Shown piece by piece: positions 25,772 to 35,973 of a stretch of DNA of 64,000 nt. The notes beneath the pieces were generated by a model. The model was not told where the DNA came from. It made no database searches and was given only the letters and a program-made list of their open reading frames with translations. Every line of letters begins with the position of its first letter. Within the stretch, counting starts at the first letter, position 1. The stretch is from contig NZ_JAUNTW010000009.1 of NCBI RefSeq assembly GCF_030538495.1, positions 80,498 through 144,497 of the forward strand, in the 5' to 3' direction. Source of the stretch: Paracoccus sp. (in: a-proteobacteria) (GTDB lineage Bacteria > Pseudomonadota > Alphaproteobacteria > Rhodobacterales > Rhodobacteraceae). The translations under genes and the position numbers were made by a program.

Positions 25772-26523
25772 GTATCCGACACAAGCCGATGATTCGGCGG
25801 GTAAAACTGCCGCGCAAAGGCAATGGGCGTGGCGTCACGCGATTTCACCATCTCGATGGTCAGCACCGGGGTGCCTTCGTCCACCATCAGATTGGTGGCG
25901 CAGTCCCCGGTCGCGGATTCGGCCAGAATGGCAAAGCGCCCCTCGGTCAGAGGGATGTTCTGACGCAGCCATTCGCGCACCGGCAGATCGGCAAAAGTTG
26001 CCTGCGTTATGTCGGGCAGCACATCGGGGTTCAGCCAGATCGCTTCGCAGCAATGCGGGCGGCCATCGGCCAGATGCTGGGTTTTGATCAGCAACAGATT
26101 CTGTCCCGCATCCACATGCAGCGCGTCCATGGCCGCAGGCGTTGCCCGCGCCAGACCAAAGCTGGTCATGCGAAAGGTATAGGCCGCGCCCGTCGCCTCG
26201 ATCTCGTCGCGGATTTCGGGCATGTCCAGCGTGCTGCGATGTTCAGGCGCAATCGCCACGCGCGTGCCAACCTTGCGGCGGCGTTCGATGATGCCGCTTT
26301 CGGCCAGATGGCGCAGCGCACGGTTCACCGTGGCCCGCGCGCATTTCAGTTCCGCCGACAGTTCCTGTTCGGTGGGGATCATCGAACCGGGCGCCCATTC
26401 GCCGGAACGGATGCGGCGCAGAACTTCGGTCCGGACGGATTGCCAGGTGTTCAGACCACGTCCTCCGGGGCGGGTTGTTGCGGGGCGCAATGACTGAGCC
26501 ATTGGGGTCGGAATTTTGATCAT
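25768..26523 (-). CDS. GntR-family regulator, HutC/UTRA type
   Basis: Encodes 251 aa. Winged helix at about 25-95 (SMIPTEQELSAELKCARATV then NRALRHLAESGIIERR), and a UTRA effector domain at about 110-245 (LLLIKTQHLADGRPHCCEAI ... GTPVLTIEMVKSRDATPIAF). It resembles HutC, whose effector is urocanate, but no hut gene is present here. It is divergent from the MFS gene across about 157 bp that shows no convincing dyad. Confidence 0.85.
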   Translation of the reverse strand: MIKIPTPMAQSLRPATTRPGGRGLNTWQSVRTEVLRRIRSGEWAPGSMIPTEQELSAELKCARATVNRALRHLAESGIIERRRKVGTRVAIAPEHRSTLDMPEIRDEIEATGAAYTFRMTSFGLARATPAAMDALHVDAGQNLLLIKTQHLADGRPHCCEAIWLNPDVLPDITQATFADLPVREWLRQNIPLTEGRFAILAESATGDCATNLMVDEGTPVLTIEMVKSRDATPIAFARQFYPPNHRLVSDT

Positions 26524-26680
26524 AATTGTAACAAATTTTACCTATTAACACGGTATCTATTTTGCTTGCGGTTTATGCGTATGACTACCTGTCGAAATGG
26601 TCAGGGTCGGGCGAAAAAAAGGCGCGAAACGTGGAATTTATGGTGCAATTCGTTAACCTTTGTTGTCTATCGTGGCGGGC

Positions 26681-27883
26681 ATGGCTTTGAACAATCACCA
26701 TACGGATTCGCGCGCGGTGCCTGTGTCCTGGGGCATCCTGACCGCCATCAGCCTGTGTCACATGGTGAACGATGTGATGCAGTCGATGCTGTCGGCGATC
26801 TATCCGCTGTTGCAGGCGGAATTTTCGCTTAGTTATGCGCAGATCGGGATGCTGACCTTTGCGTTTCAGGTGACGGCATCGCTGTTGCAGCCGGTGATCG
26901 GCGCGGTGACCGACCGCCACCCGCAACCGCGGTCGCTGCCCTTTGGGATGGCGTCCACCTTTTGCGGGGTGCTGTTGCTGGCCTATGCCGCTGATTATTG
27001 GGCGCTGCTGGTGGGGTCGATGCTGATTGGTTTCGGATCGGCGGTGTTCCATCCTGAAAGTTCGCGCGTCGCGCGCATCGCATCCGGCGGGCGGTTCGGC
27101 ACCGCGCAATCGCTGTTCCAGCTGGGCGGCAATTTCGGGCAATCGCTGGGGCCGTTGCTGGCGGCGTTTATCGTGGTGCCGTTGGGGCGACCGGCGGCGG
27201 CGTGGTTTGCGGTCGCCGCTGCCTTGGGGGCCGCCGCGCTGTGGCATGTGGGCCAATGGGCCGAGGGACGCCGCCGCGCCGTCACCGCCCGCCCCGACAC
27301 CGCCCTGCCATTGCCGCGCGGCGTGGTGATCAGGGCGATTGTCGTGCTGGCGATTCTGGTGTTCACGAAAAACATCTATACCGCCGCGATCAGCAGCTAT
27401 TTCACGTTTTTCAGCATCGAAAAGTTCGGGCTGGGTCCGCAGGGCGCGCAGATCATGCTGTTTCTGTTTCTGGCCGGAATGGCGGCGGGGGTGATGCTGG
27501 GCGGCATCATCGGCGACCGGGTGGGCGCGCTGACGGTGATCTGGGTGTCGATCCTTGGGGTGCTGCCTTTCACGCTGGCGCTGCCGCATGTGGGGCTGAT
27601 CCCGACCGGCGGGCTGGCCTTTGTCATTGGAGTTATTATGGCCTCGGCCTTTCCGGCGATTGTGGTGTTTGCGCAGGAATTGGTGCCGGGGCGCACCGGC
27701 ATGATTGCGGGGCTGTTTTTCGGCTTTGCCTTTGGCATGGGCGGCATTGCGGCGGCGGCGATTGGGGTTCTGGCCGATGCCTATGGCATCCGCACGGTGT
27801 TTGTCTGGGTGTCGGTCGTGCCGGTGCTGGGCGTGCTGACCGCGTTTTTGCCGCGCCGCCGTGATCTGATGCGTGCCGGATGA
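26681..27883 (+). CDS. MFS transporter, Fsr (fosmidomycin resistance)-like
   Basis: Encodes 400 aa from ATG 26681. Twelve membrane segments. HMVNDVMQSMLSAIYPLLQ near the N-terminus and GFGSAVFHPESSRVARIAS are characteristic of the Fsr/YfnC branch of drug:H+ antiporters. It would export a small molecule across the inner membrane. It overlaps the next gene by 4 bp (ATGA). No clear Shine-Dalgarno is seen before ATG 26681, so the exact start is less certain. Confidence 0.83.
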   Translation: MALNNHHTDSRAVPVSWGILTAISLCHMVNDVMQSMLSAIYPLLQAEFSLSYAQIGMLTFAFQVTASLLQPVIGAVTDRHPQPRSLPFGMASTFCGVLLLAYAADYWALLVGSMLIGFGSAVFHPESSRVARIASGGRFGTAQSLFQLGGNFGQSLGPLLAAFIVVPLGRPAAAWFAVAAALGAAALWHVGQWAEGRRRAVTARPDTALPLPRGVVIRAIVVLAILVFTKNIYTAAISSYFTFFSIEKFGLGPQGAQIMLFLFLAGMAAGVMLGGIIGDRVGALTVIWVSILGVLPFTLALPHVGLIPTGGLAFVIGVIMASAFPAIVVFAQELVPGRTGMIAGLFFGFAFGMGGIAAAAIGVLADAYGIRTVFVWVSVVPVLGVLTAFLPRRRDLMRAG

Positions 27884-29583
27884 CGCCGCGCTTTATCCAT
27901 ATCGGGCCGGATCAATCGGGGGAATGGGCGCTGTCCCGGATGTTCCGCGCGGCGGGTCTGGGCGTGGCCTGCCATGAAAAAGGCCGGCTGGCGGCGGATG
28001 TGCTGTATGCGCGCGCCTGTCGGGCGGCCCCTTTGCGGCAGGTGGATCAGGCGCTGATCGCGGGGCTGTATCGCCACACTCCTTTCTGGCGCCCCCCGAT
28101 CGAAGGCTGGCACCACGCCGATTACCTGCGCGCGCATTTCCCGGACGCGGTGTTTATCCTGACCGTGCCGGATGTGGATGACTGGCTGTTGCGCCGGGTT
28201 GCGGCGGATGATGGCGCGGCGTTGCGGTGTTATACGCATCATCTGGGGCTGTCTCCGGACGCTCTGGCCGACCGGTGGCACGCGGACCTGACCGCGCATC
28301 TGGAGGCGGTGACGGCGCTGTTTGGCGATGACCCGCGCCTGATCCGGGTGGATCTGACGACCGAGCCCCCCGCCGATCTGGCGGCGCGGTTGGCGGAATG
28401 GATGAGCTTCCCGGCGGTGCCGCAGGGCTGGTATGACCCCGCCGATGCTCTGCCCGATATGGCGATGCTGGACCCGCCCAAGCCTCCGCCGGTTCCCGAT
28501 GGCTGGGCGGATGATGTGGCCGCGTTTTGCCTGCGTGGGGTGCGGGCTGGCGCGATGCCCCCGAAACCGCCCTTGTCGGATCATGCCGGGGCGTGGGATG
28601 GCGGCGCGTTTGTGCAGCATCGCGGCGGGCATTTTCGCCCCTTTGTCGTGGCGGATGGCCCGGTCGGCCTGATGCGGGGGGACCGCCATCCGAAAACTCT
28701 GCGCGTCGAAGGCGTGATTAACGACATCCTGCGCCTGAACCGCCGCGACCCCGTCTGGATGGATATGGAGGATTCCCGTTGGATCGGATCCCCCCATGAC
28801 GCGACCTTGCCCGCACCCGTGATCGGTCACAACCGGCGCGAGGACGCGGAAAATGTGGTGCTGTGGCCTCTGCCCGGCCAGCATGAGGTCGGCCAGCCCG
28901 GCTTTGACGGCGTGGCCGACCGCGTGGCGTGGGATGACAAAGCCGACCGCGTGGTCTGGCGCGGCATGATTTCGGGCAGCGAACGGCGCAATCGTGTGCG
29001 GCCCGGCCCGGCCTCGCATGTGTTTTTGAAACGGCTGATGGCTGCGGGCGGCAATGTGGACCGGCGCGCGACGGCATGGGCCGGGCTGTGCCGCACGTCG
29101 CGATTCGCGCTGATCCGGCGGCTGTGGCAGCATCCTGACTTTGATCTGGGGGTGGTGATGGCGTGGGGGTTTCGTGCGGCGGCGCGCGATCCGTGGCTGG
29201 CCCCCTATTGTGTGCCGCGTCAGGACCGCGCGTTTTTCCATCAGTTTCGCTATCAGCTGTGCCTGACCGGATATGACCACCCGTCGAACTTCATGCAGGC
29301 CATCGACACCCAAGGCGTCGCTTTGGTCGAAGATGACGGCTGGCAGGTGTTTTATTCGGGCCGGTTCCGGCCGTGGGAACATTACATCCCCATTCAGCGA
29401 TACGGCGATGATATTCAGGACAAACTGGCATGGGCGCGCGCGCATCCGGCGGAATGTCGCGCCATGTCCGCCGCCGCCCGATCCGAGGCCGCGCATTTCC
29501 GCAACCCCGCCGCCCGCCGCGACCTGATGGCGCGGATCCTTGACGGGCTGGCCGCAATGAACCGATCCGATGATGACACCTGA
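27880..29583 (+). CDS. Chimeric protein: sulfotransferase-like N-terminus, GT90 (CAP10) C-terminus
   Basis: Encodes 567 aa. Residues about 1-180 resemble a sulfotransferase fold ([18 protein letters not shown], then [19 protein letters not shown]), but the P-loop for PAPS (usually a GxxRSGTTxL pattern) is degraded. Residues about 300-555 resemble glycosyltransferase family 90: [20 protein letters not shown], then [20 protein letters not shown] and [20 protein letters not shown]. It may transfer xylose, glucose or another sugar to a surface glycan. It overlaps both neighbours (the MFS gene and rnhB), suggesting one operon. Confidence 0.75.
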   Translation: MTPRFIHIGPDQSGEWALSRMFRAAGLGVACHEKGRLAADVLYARACRAAPLRQVDQALIAGLYRHTPFWRPPIEGWHHADYLRAHFPDAVFILTVPDVDDWLLRRVAADDGAALRCYTHHLGLSPDALADRWHADLTAHLEAVTALFGDDPRLIRVDLTTEPPADLAARLAEWMSFPAVPQGWYDPADALPDMAMLDPPKPPPVPDGWADDVAAFCLRGVRAGAMPPKPPLSDHAGAWDGGAFVQHRGGHFRPFVVADGPVGLMRGDRHPKTLRVEGVINDILRLNRRDPVWMDMEDSRWIGSPHDATLPAPVIGHNRREDAENVVLWPLPGQHEVGQPGFDGVADRVAWDDKADRVVWRGMISGSERRNRVRPGPASHVFLKRLMAAGGNVDRRATAWAGLCRTSRFALIRRLWQHPDFDLGVVMAWGFRAAARDPWLAPYCVPRQDRAFFHQFRYQLCLTGYDHPSNFMQAIDTQGVALVEDDGWQVFYSGRFRPWEHYIPIQRYGDDIQDKLAWARAHPAECRAMSAAARSEAAHFRNPAARRDLMARILDGLAAMNRSDDDT

Positions 29584-30202
29584 TTTCAGCTTTGAAACCG
29601 CCGCCCTGACCGCAGGCGCGCAGCGCATCGCCGGCGTGGATGAGGTCGGGCGCGGCCCCATTGCCGGCCCCGTCACGGCGGCGGCGGTCGTGCTAGACCC
29701 CGACAACATTCCCCCCGGCCTGAACGATTCGAAAAAGCTGACAGCGGCGCGGCGTGAAATGCTGGCCGAATGGGTCATGACGCATTGCGATTGGGCCGTG
29801 GCGCATGTCGATGTGGCCGAAATCGACCGCATCAACATCCTGCAAGCCGCGCATCTGGCGATGTGCCGCGCCGTGGCGGGCCTGCGCCACGCCCCCGATT
29901 TCGTGCTGGTCGATGGCAACCGCCTGCCGCGCGATCTGACCACCCCCGCGCAAGCTGTGGTGAAAGGCGATGCCCGTTCCGTGTCGATTGCGGCGGCGTC
30001 CATCGTGGCCAAAGTGTTGCGCGATCGCATCATGGTGGATTTGGCGCAACAGCATCCGGGCTATGGCTGGGATGTGAACGCCGGTTATCCCACGCCCGCG
30101 CATAAAACCGCGCTGCTAGATCTGGGGATCACCCCACATCATAGACGGTCGTTCAAACCTATCCACAACATCTTGTGTAAAGATATTTATCTAACCGGTT
30201 GA
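29570..30202 (+). CDS. rnhB: Ribonuclease HII
   Basis: Encodes 210 aa. [20 protein letters not shown] holds the first catalytic Asp-Glu pair (DE.GRG), followed by [13 protein letters not shown]; the third Asp lies in [10 protein letters not shown] and the fourth acidic residue in [18 protein letters not shown]. It removes ribonucleotides and RNA primers from DNA. It overlaps the preceding gene by 14 bp. Its 3' end includes a DnaA-box-like CTATCCACA at 30159-30167. Confidence 0.96.
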   Translation: MMTPDFSFETAALTAGAQRIAGVDEVGRGPIAGPVTAAAVVLDPDNIPPGLNDSKKLTAARREMLAEWVMTHCDWAVAHVDVAEIDRINILQAAHLAMCRAVAGLRHAPDFVLVDGNRLPRDLTTPAQAVVKGDARSVSIAAASIVAKVLRDRIMVDLAQQHPGYGWDVNAGYPTPAHKTALLDLGITPHHRRSFKPIHNILCKDIYLTG

Positions 30203-30272
30203 TTCAAAAAACAAATTGACCGCGAATCGGGTTTGAATCATTTTATCCACAGGCAGACCGACACAAAGTCGG
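30201..30272 (+). promoter_or_regulatory. ccrM control region: three GANTC sites, DnaA box, leader hairpin
   Basis: GANTC sites lie at 30201-30205 (GATTC), 30224-30228 and 30235-30239 (both GAATC). A perfect DnaA box TTATCCACA lies at 30243-30251, and a one-mismatch box at 30159-30167. A hairpin CCGAC-ACAAA-GTCGG is at 30258-30272, 17 bp before the ccrM ATG. GANTC is the target of CcrM, so the gene product can methylate its own promoter. Confidence 0.8.
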
Positions 30273-30277
30273 CGTGA

Positions 30278-31423
<1,146 letters not shown>

Positions 31424-31470
31424 TTTCGTTTCGCCAGTCCTGCCGCGTTTGTCCGGCCGGACCACCTGAC

Positions 31471-31499
31471 CCCGCCATGTCCGCATGGCGGGTTTTTTT
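31471..31499 (+). terminator. Terminator after ccrM
   Basis: CCCGCCATG pairs perfectly with CATGGCGGG around TCCG, followed by seven T residues, 47 bp after the ccrM stop. It is one of the clearest intrinsic terminators in the window. Confidence 0.92.
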
Positions 31500-31506
31500 G
31501 TGGAGA

Positions 31507-31564
31507 GCGGCCCGGGGGTTTCACACCCCCGGACCCCCGTGGGATATTTTTGCACAGAAGATAA
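31507..31564 (+). repeat. Dispersed intergenic element, copy B
   Basis: GC-rich hairpin (CCGGGGGT ... ACCCCCGG type arms) followed by GGATATTTTTGCACAGAAGATAA. It directly abuts the 3' end of the minus-strand alkB gene and follows the ccrM terminator. The AT-rich half matches copies A, C and D. Confidence 0.85.
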
Positions 31565-32695
31565 TCAAAGCGCGCTGCGTGGGTGGGGCAGGGTGCCGTG
31601 GTTGTAGTCGCTCCAATCCGTGATGTCGGGGTAGTGGTGTTTGCGCCATGCCCGGACGCGGGGATTCATGCGGCGGCGCCACAGCGGCGGGATCATCGCC
31701 ACAAAGGTCATTGCCGGGTATCCGAACGGCAATTGCGGCGCCTGATCGGTGTCGTAGGTTTGCAGCAGGGGAAAGCGGCGGTCGGGTTTATAGTGGTGGT
31801 CCGAATGGCGTTGCAGGTTGATCAGCAGCCAGTTCGACGCCTGATGATCGGCGTTCCAGCTGTGATGCGGGCGGACGGGTTCGTAGCGACCTTGGCCCAG
31901 ATGGCGGCGCGTCAGGCCGTAATGTTCGACATAGTTTGTCAGTTCAAGCTGCCAGATCGCGACCAGCGATTGCCATAGGAATAGGGCCAGCCCGGCGGCT
32001 CCGCCCAGCATCAGGGCCAGCCCCAGCATTGCGCCTTGCAGCGCGGCGTAGCGCCAGAACGGGTTTCTGCGGTCCCAGATGCGCCGGCCTGCGCGGGTCT
32101 GGCGCGCGGATTCGGCGCTCCACGCGCTGCGCAGGCTGCCCGGCAGGACGCGGGCGAAAAAGCGGTGAAACCCTTCGTTATAGCGCGCGGTTGCCGCATC
32201 GCGGGGCGTGGCGACCCAGGAATGATGCACGATCAGGTGTTCGCTGCGGAAATGGCTATACATCACCGTGGCCAGCAGCAGATCGCCAAGTCCGCGTTCA
32301 AGGGCGGTTTTCTGGTGCATCAGTTCGTGGGAATACACGATGCCGATGCTGCCCGACAAAACGCCGATGCCGAAGAACAGGCCGATTTTTTCCCAGCCAG
32401 ACAGGTGGCCGGTGGTTTGCACATACCAGATCGTGCCGAAAATCGCCGCGAATTGCAGCGGAAACCAGATGATCGTGATGGCGCGGTGCCAGAACAGTTC
32501 CCGCGTCGCGGTTTCGGGGTCGGGATTGGCGGTGCTGCGGCCCAGCATCGCGTCAAGCGCGGTCGTCACATACCACGCATAACCCGGCAGCAGCATCCAC
32601 CAATACCCGCCCATCACCGCCGCCCAGGCGACCAGCGGGATCATCAGAACCGACATCCAGAACGGTGCGGCGGCGGGGGGGCGTTTCTGTGTCAT
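31565..32695 (-). CDS. alkB: Alkane 1-monooxygenase AlkB
   Basis: Encodes 376 aa. Non-haem di-iron membrane hydroxylase. His boxes are present: SHELMHQK, then EHLIVHHSWVATP, and later LQRHSDHHYKPDRRF, plus NYVEHYGLTRR, which marks AlkB. Six hydrophobic segments. It oxidises terminal methyl groups of medium-chain alkanes in the inner membrane and needs rubredoxin, not seen nearby. Monocistronic; the 3' end abuts repeat copy B. Confidence 0.93.
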   Translation of the reverse strand: MTQKRPPAAAPFWMSVLMIPLVAWAAVMGGYWWMLLPGYAWYVTTALDAMLGRSTANPDPETATRELFWHRAITIIWFPLQFAAIFGTIWYVQTTGHLSGWEKIGLFFGIGVLSGSIGIVYSHELMHQKTALERGLGDLLLATVMYSHFRSEHLIVHHSWVATPRDAATARYNEGFHRFFARVLPGSLRSAWSAESARQTRAGRRIWDRRNPFWRYAALQGAMLGLALMLGGAAGLALFLWQSLVAIWQLELTNYVEHYGLTRRHLGQGRYEPVRPHHSWNADHQASNWLLINLQRHSDHHYKPDRRFPLLQTYDTDQAPQLPFGYPAMTFVAMIPPLWRRRMNPRVRAWRKHHYPDITDWSDYNHGTLPHPRSAL

Positions 32696-32704
32696 GGCGC
32701 GGTT

Positions 32705-33721
32705 TTAGCCGGAGTGATGCGCCTGCGCCATATCCCAGACTTTGCGCATCAATCCGGGCAGGGCGTCGCGGTCCACATCACGGGCCAGATGGCCTCGGGT
32801 CGGTTGGCCGGTCAGGTCGCCCATCATCACAGTCAGGTCCAGATTGAAATGCGAAAACACATGCCGCACCGTGCCGATGTCTTGCCATTCGGCCGGGCCG
32901 GGGGGCGGCAGGTCGCGCCCGTCCCAGCCGGTTGAGGGAAAGGCCAGCACGCCGCCCAGCAGCCCGCGCGCGGGGCGATGTTCCAGCAGAACCGCCGCCC
33001 CCTGACGCGCGACCCAAGCGGTGCCGGTGCGGGTGGGTTTGGGCGTTTTCGGCGCTTTGCGTGGCAGGTCGGCGGCGATGCCACGGGCGCGGGCTTGACA
33101 CTGCGCTGTCAGCGGGCAGATGCCGCAGGCGGGGTTGCGCGGCGTGCAGATCGTCGCGCCCAGATCCATCATCGCCTGCGCGTAATCGCCGGGGCGGTGT
33201 TGCGGGGTTTGGGTCGCGGCCAGCCGTGTCAGTTCCGCTTTGGCGCGGGGAAGGGGCGTTTCAACCGCAAACAGCCGCGCGATGACGCGTTCGACATTGC
33301 CATCGACCACGGTTTCGGGCTGATCAAACGCAATCGCCGCAATGGCCGCCGCCGTGTAGGGACCAATCCCCGGCAGCGCCAGCAGCCCCGCCCGGTCGCG
33401 CGGAAAGCCCGTTTCCGCAACCGCCCGCGCGCAGGCCAGCAGATTGCGCGCCCGTGCGTAATAGCCCAAGCCCGCCCATTCCGCCATGACCTGCGCGTCA
33501 TCCGCCGCCGCCAGATCAGCCACCGTTGGCCACAATTCCGTAAACCGCAGGAAATAGGCGCGGACGGCGGCGACGGTGGTTTGCTGTAACATCACCTCGG
33601 ACAGCCAGACGCGATAAGGGTCGGCGCCGCTGCCCCCGGGCGGAACGCGCCACGGCAGGTCGCGGGCGTGGCGGTCATACCACTGCAACAGACCGGGGGC
33701 GATCACCATGCCGTCACGCAA
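32705..33721 (-). CDS. mutY: A/G-specific adenine DNA glycosylase MutY
   Basis: Encodes 338 aa. The N-terminal HhH-GPD domain has PYRVWLSEVMLQQTTVAAVR (catalytic Glu) and LPGIGPYTAAAIAAIAFDQP followed by the catalytic Asp in ETVVDGNVERV. The iron-sulfur ligands are C-x6-C-x2-C-x5-C (CTPRNPACGICPLTAQC). A C-terminal Nudix-like domain recognises 8-oxoG. TTG 33721 has AGGGA 7 bases upstream; ATG 33709 is the alternative. It is divergent from dciA, a conserved arrangement. Confidence 0.95.
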   Translation of the reverse strand: MRDGMVIAPGLLQWYDRHARDLPWRVPPGGSGADPYRVWLSEVMLQQTTVAAVRAYFLRFTELWPTVADLAAADDAQVMAEWAGLGYYARARNLLACARAVAETGFPRDRAGLLALPGIGPYTAAAIAAIAFDQPETVVDGNVERVIARLFAVETPLPRAKAELTRLAATQTPQHRPGDYAQAMMDLGATICTPRNPACGICPLTAQCQARARGIAADLPRKAPKTPKPTRTGTAWVARQGAAVLLEHRPARGLLGGVLAFPSTGWDGRDLPPPGPAEWQDIGTVRHVFSHFNLDLTVMMGDLTGQPTRGHLARDVDRDALPGLMRKVWDMAQAHHSG

Positions 33722-33805
33722 TTTTCAATCCCTGTCAGTCGGGCCGCGCTTTTATTGCGGGGCGGGGGTGGGTAAGGATAAGGCGTCATAAACGAAATCG
33801 CAGCC

Positions 33806-34330
33806 ATGGCCCAGACACCGCAACGCAGCAAACGCCGCCCCAGCCGGGGGTTCCAACCCGCCGCCACCCTGCTGGCGGGCCGGGTGCAGCGCGCGGCCGA
33901 GGGGCGGGGATTCGCCGTCGCCCGCCTGTTGACGCATTGGGCCGAAATCGCGGGCGACCGGCTGGCGCGGGTCACGCGCCCGGTGCGGATCAGCCATGCG
34001 CGTGGCAGCTTTGGCGCGACTCTGACCTTGCTCACCACCGGGGCGGTCGGGCCGATGGTGCAGATGCAGCTGCCCGCGCTGCGCGACCGGGTGAATGCGG
34101 TTTACGGATACAACGCCATTTCGCGCATCGTGCTGACGCAAACCGCCGCGACCGGCTTTGCCGAAGGGCAGGCGGTGTTCGACCACGCGCCGCCCGCCCC
34201 ACGCGCGCCCGATCCGGCGCAGGTCGAACGGGCGGACCGCATCGGCGCGCAATTCACCGATCCCGATCTGGCGCAGGCCATGGCCCGCCTTGCGCTGAAC
34301 GTCACCACTCGAAAACCAAGAATCGTTTGA
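33806..34330 (+). CDS. dciA: DciA-like protein (DUF721)
   Basis: Encodes 174 aa. N-terminal helical DUF721 part with RLLTHWAEIAGDRLARVTRP, then a beta segment SFGATLTLLTTGAVGPMVQM and QLPALRDRVNAVYGYNAISR. DciA is the ancestral loader of the replicative helicase DnaB in bacteria without DnaC/DnaI; the assignment to that role is from the family. The C-terminal tail is Pro-rich and divergent. It is followed 13 bp later by the DsbA-like gene. Confidence 0.85.
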   Translation: MAQTPQRSKRRPSRGFQPAATLLAGRVQRAAEGRGFAVARLLTHWAEIAGDRLARVTRPVRISHARGSFGATLTLLTTGAVGPMVQMQLPALRDRVNAVYGYNAISRIVLTQTAATGFAEGQAVFDHAPPAPRAPDPAQVERADRIGAQFTDPDLAQAMARLALNVTTRKPRIV

Positions 34331-34343
34331 AAAGGATAACGCT

Positions 34344-34958
34344 ATGTTCCTTCGTTCTGTTATGACCGCCGCCGCTTTGGCCTTGGCCGTGCCGGCCATG
34401 GCGCAGGATGCCGCGCCGGAAACGCTGCCCGATATTGCGCTGGGTGCCGAAGACGCGCCGCTGACCATCATTGAATATGCCAGCTTTACCTGCGGGCATT
34501 GCGCGAATTTCCACACCGACGTGTTCCCGACGCTGAAGGCCGAATATATCGACACCGGCAAGGTGCGGTTCATGCAGCGCGATGTGTATTTCGACCAGCC
34601 GGGCCTGTGGGCCGGGATTCTGGCACGCTGCGGCGGGGACGAAAAATTCTACGGCGTGGCCGATATGCTGTTTTCGGAACAACGCGCCTGGGTGTCGGGC
34701 GGGTCGGGCGCGGAAATCGCCGCCAATCTGCGCCGCATCGGGGCCAAGGCCGGGATGACCGACGATCAGATGAACGCCTGCTGGGAAGACACGGCCAAGG
34801 TCGAACAACTGGTCGCGACCTTCCAACAAAACGCAACCGCTGACGGGATCGAGGCCACGCCGACCTTTATCATCGGCGGGGAAAAGGTGCGCAACCAGCC
34901 GTGGGACGCCTTGAAAGCGGTTATCGACACCAAGCTGGCCGAGGCCGAATCGCAGTAA
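34344..34958 (+). CDS. Periplasmic DsbA-family thiol-disulfide oxidoreductase
   Basis: Encodes 204 aa. Signal peptide RSVMTAAALALAVPAMAQD. The thioredoxin-like fold has the active site CGHC at residues 50-53 (YASFTCGHCANFH) and a cis-Pro loop ATPTFIIGGEKV. It is closer to the DsbA/BdbD-like group than to E. coli DsbA. It should catalyse disulfide formation or isomerisation in the periplasm. It probably shares a transcript with dciA and ends at the strong terminator 34996-35032. Confidence 0.9.
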   Translation: MFLRSVMTAAALALAVPAMAQDAAPETLPDIALGAEDAPLTIIEYASFTCGHCANFHTDVFPTLKAEYIDTGKVRFMQRDVYFDQPGLWAGILARCGGDEKFYGVADMLFSEQRAWVSGGSGAEIAANLRRIGAKAGMTDDQMNACWEDTAKVEQLVATFQQNATADGIEATPTFIIGGEKVRNQPWDALKAVIDTKLAEAESQ

Positions 34959-34995
34959 TCGGCGGTTGTAAGGCCGCGTCGCCGCAATCGTCAGG

Positions 34996-35032
34996 GTTTT
35001 CGGCCGGGCTGCGTTCCGGCCGAAAACATTTT
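34996..35032 (+). terminator. Terminator after the DsbA-like gene
   Basis: GTTTTCGGCCG pairs perfectly with CGGCCGAAAAC (11 bp), followed by ATTTTCT. The A/T base of the stem makes it usable in both directions. It lies 38 bp after the stop. The rest of 34959-35143 holds only the mscL promoter. Confidence 0.85.
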
Positions 35033-35143
35033 CTGCTGAACACAAAACCGCGAAATGCCGCAGCGTTCCGGCAAATTATGATTGATTTTGGTTAAAATAT
35101 CGCCATGCCCTAGGCGTATGAAGCGCGAACAGGGGACCATGTC

Positions 35144-35599
35144 GTGATCCAAGAATTCAAACAGTTTATCGCCCGTGGCAACGTCATTGACCTTGCTGTC
35201 GGTATCATCATCGGCGCGGCCTTTACCGGCATCGTCAACTCGGTCGTCGAAGATCTGATTAACCCGATTCTGGGTCTGCTGATCGGCGGCATCGACTTTA
35301 CGAACCTGTATGTCGTTCTGTCGGGCAATGTCGCGGACGGCGCCAGCCTGCAAGCGGCACGCGATTCGGGCGCGGCGATCTTTGCCTATGGCAGCTTCCT
35401 GATGTCGCTGCTGAACTTCTTCATCATCGCCTGGGCGGTGTTCCTGCTGGTCAAAGCGGTGAACAAAGTCCAAGCCGCCGCGAGCCGCGAAAAAGAAGTC
35501 GTCATCGTGGAAGAAGTCCCCGCAGGCCCGACGCAGGAAGAACTGCTGGCGCAAATCCGCGACCTGCTGGCCGACCGCAACGCGGCTCCGCGTATCTGA
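35144..35599 (+). CDS. mscL: Large-conductance mechanosensitive channel MscL
   Basis: Encodes 151 aa from GTG 35144. The N-terminal amphipathic helix [19 protein letters not shown] is followed by TM1 [19 protein letters not shown] with NPILGLL, a periplasmic loop, TM2 around [20 protein letters not shown], and a charged C-terminal bundle. All are MscL hallmarks. It opens as an emergency valve under hypo-osmotic shock. Monocistronic between two terminators. Confidence 0.96.
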   Translation: MIQEFKQFIARGNVIDLAVGIIIGAAFTGIVNSVVEDLINPILGLLIGGIDFTNLYVVLSGNVADGASLQAARDSGAAIFAYGSFLMSLLNFFIIAWAVFLLVKAVNKVQAAASREKEVVIVEEVPAGPTQEELLAQIRDLLADRNAAPRI

Positions 35600-35617
35600 T
35601 CTGCCGGACATGAACGA

Positions 35618-35648
35618 AACGGCGCGCCCATCCGGCGCGCCGTTTTTT
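35618..35648 (+). terminator. Terminator after mscL
   Basis: AACGGCGCGCC pairs perfectly with GGCGCGCCGTT across CATCC and is followed by a TTTT tract, 18 bp after the mscL stop. It can also stop the convergent small gene at 35656-35883. Confidence 0.92.
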
Positions 35649-35655
35649 ATGCGCG

Positions 35656-35883
35656 TCAGTCGCCGCCACCCCCGCCATCTGCGTCACCCTCTGCGTCAAT
35701 CAGGCGGTCGAACCAATTGCCGTTATCCGTGCCGTTGTTTTCGGGATAGGGGTCATGGGGACACATCCTGTCCCATCCTTCGCGGCGTCTCCGGCGGCGG
35801 TGCTGATTGGCCCACCGCAAAATCAGAAGCACTGTCAGCCCCAAGGCGCACAGGGCCAGCATCCACAGACCAATGCCCATCAT
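35656..35883 (-). CDS. Small single-pass membrane protein, function unknown
   Basis: Encodes about 75 aa. One membrane segment near the N-terminus (MGIGLWMLALCALGLTVLLI), then an Arg-rich stretch (HRRRRRREGWDRMCPHD) and an acidic Gly-rich tail. The start could be ATG 35883 or 35880; GGGGGA lies just upstream. No family is recognised. A 6-bp hairpin (CGGTCG-CTG-CGACCG) lies just upstream at 35894-35908. It is divergent from the Lrp-type gene. Confidence 0.6.
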   Translation of the reverse strand: MMGIGLWMLALCALGLTVLLILRWANQHRRRRRREGWDRMCPHDPYPENNGTDNGNWFDRLIDAEGDADGGGGGD

Positions 35884-35973
35884 GTCCCCCATTCGGTCGC
35901 TGCGACCGTCTGACCACGCAGCCGTGACCGTCAAGGGGTGGAACCATGGCCCCGAATCAACCATGATGCGGCC

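Noticed and set aside
27781-30033. A 750-codon minus-strand frame opposite the MFS, GT90 and rnhB genes.
   Set aside because: Antisense of three real genes, Arg/Ala/Pro-rich composition, no domain visible.
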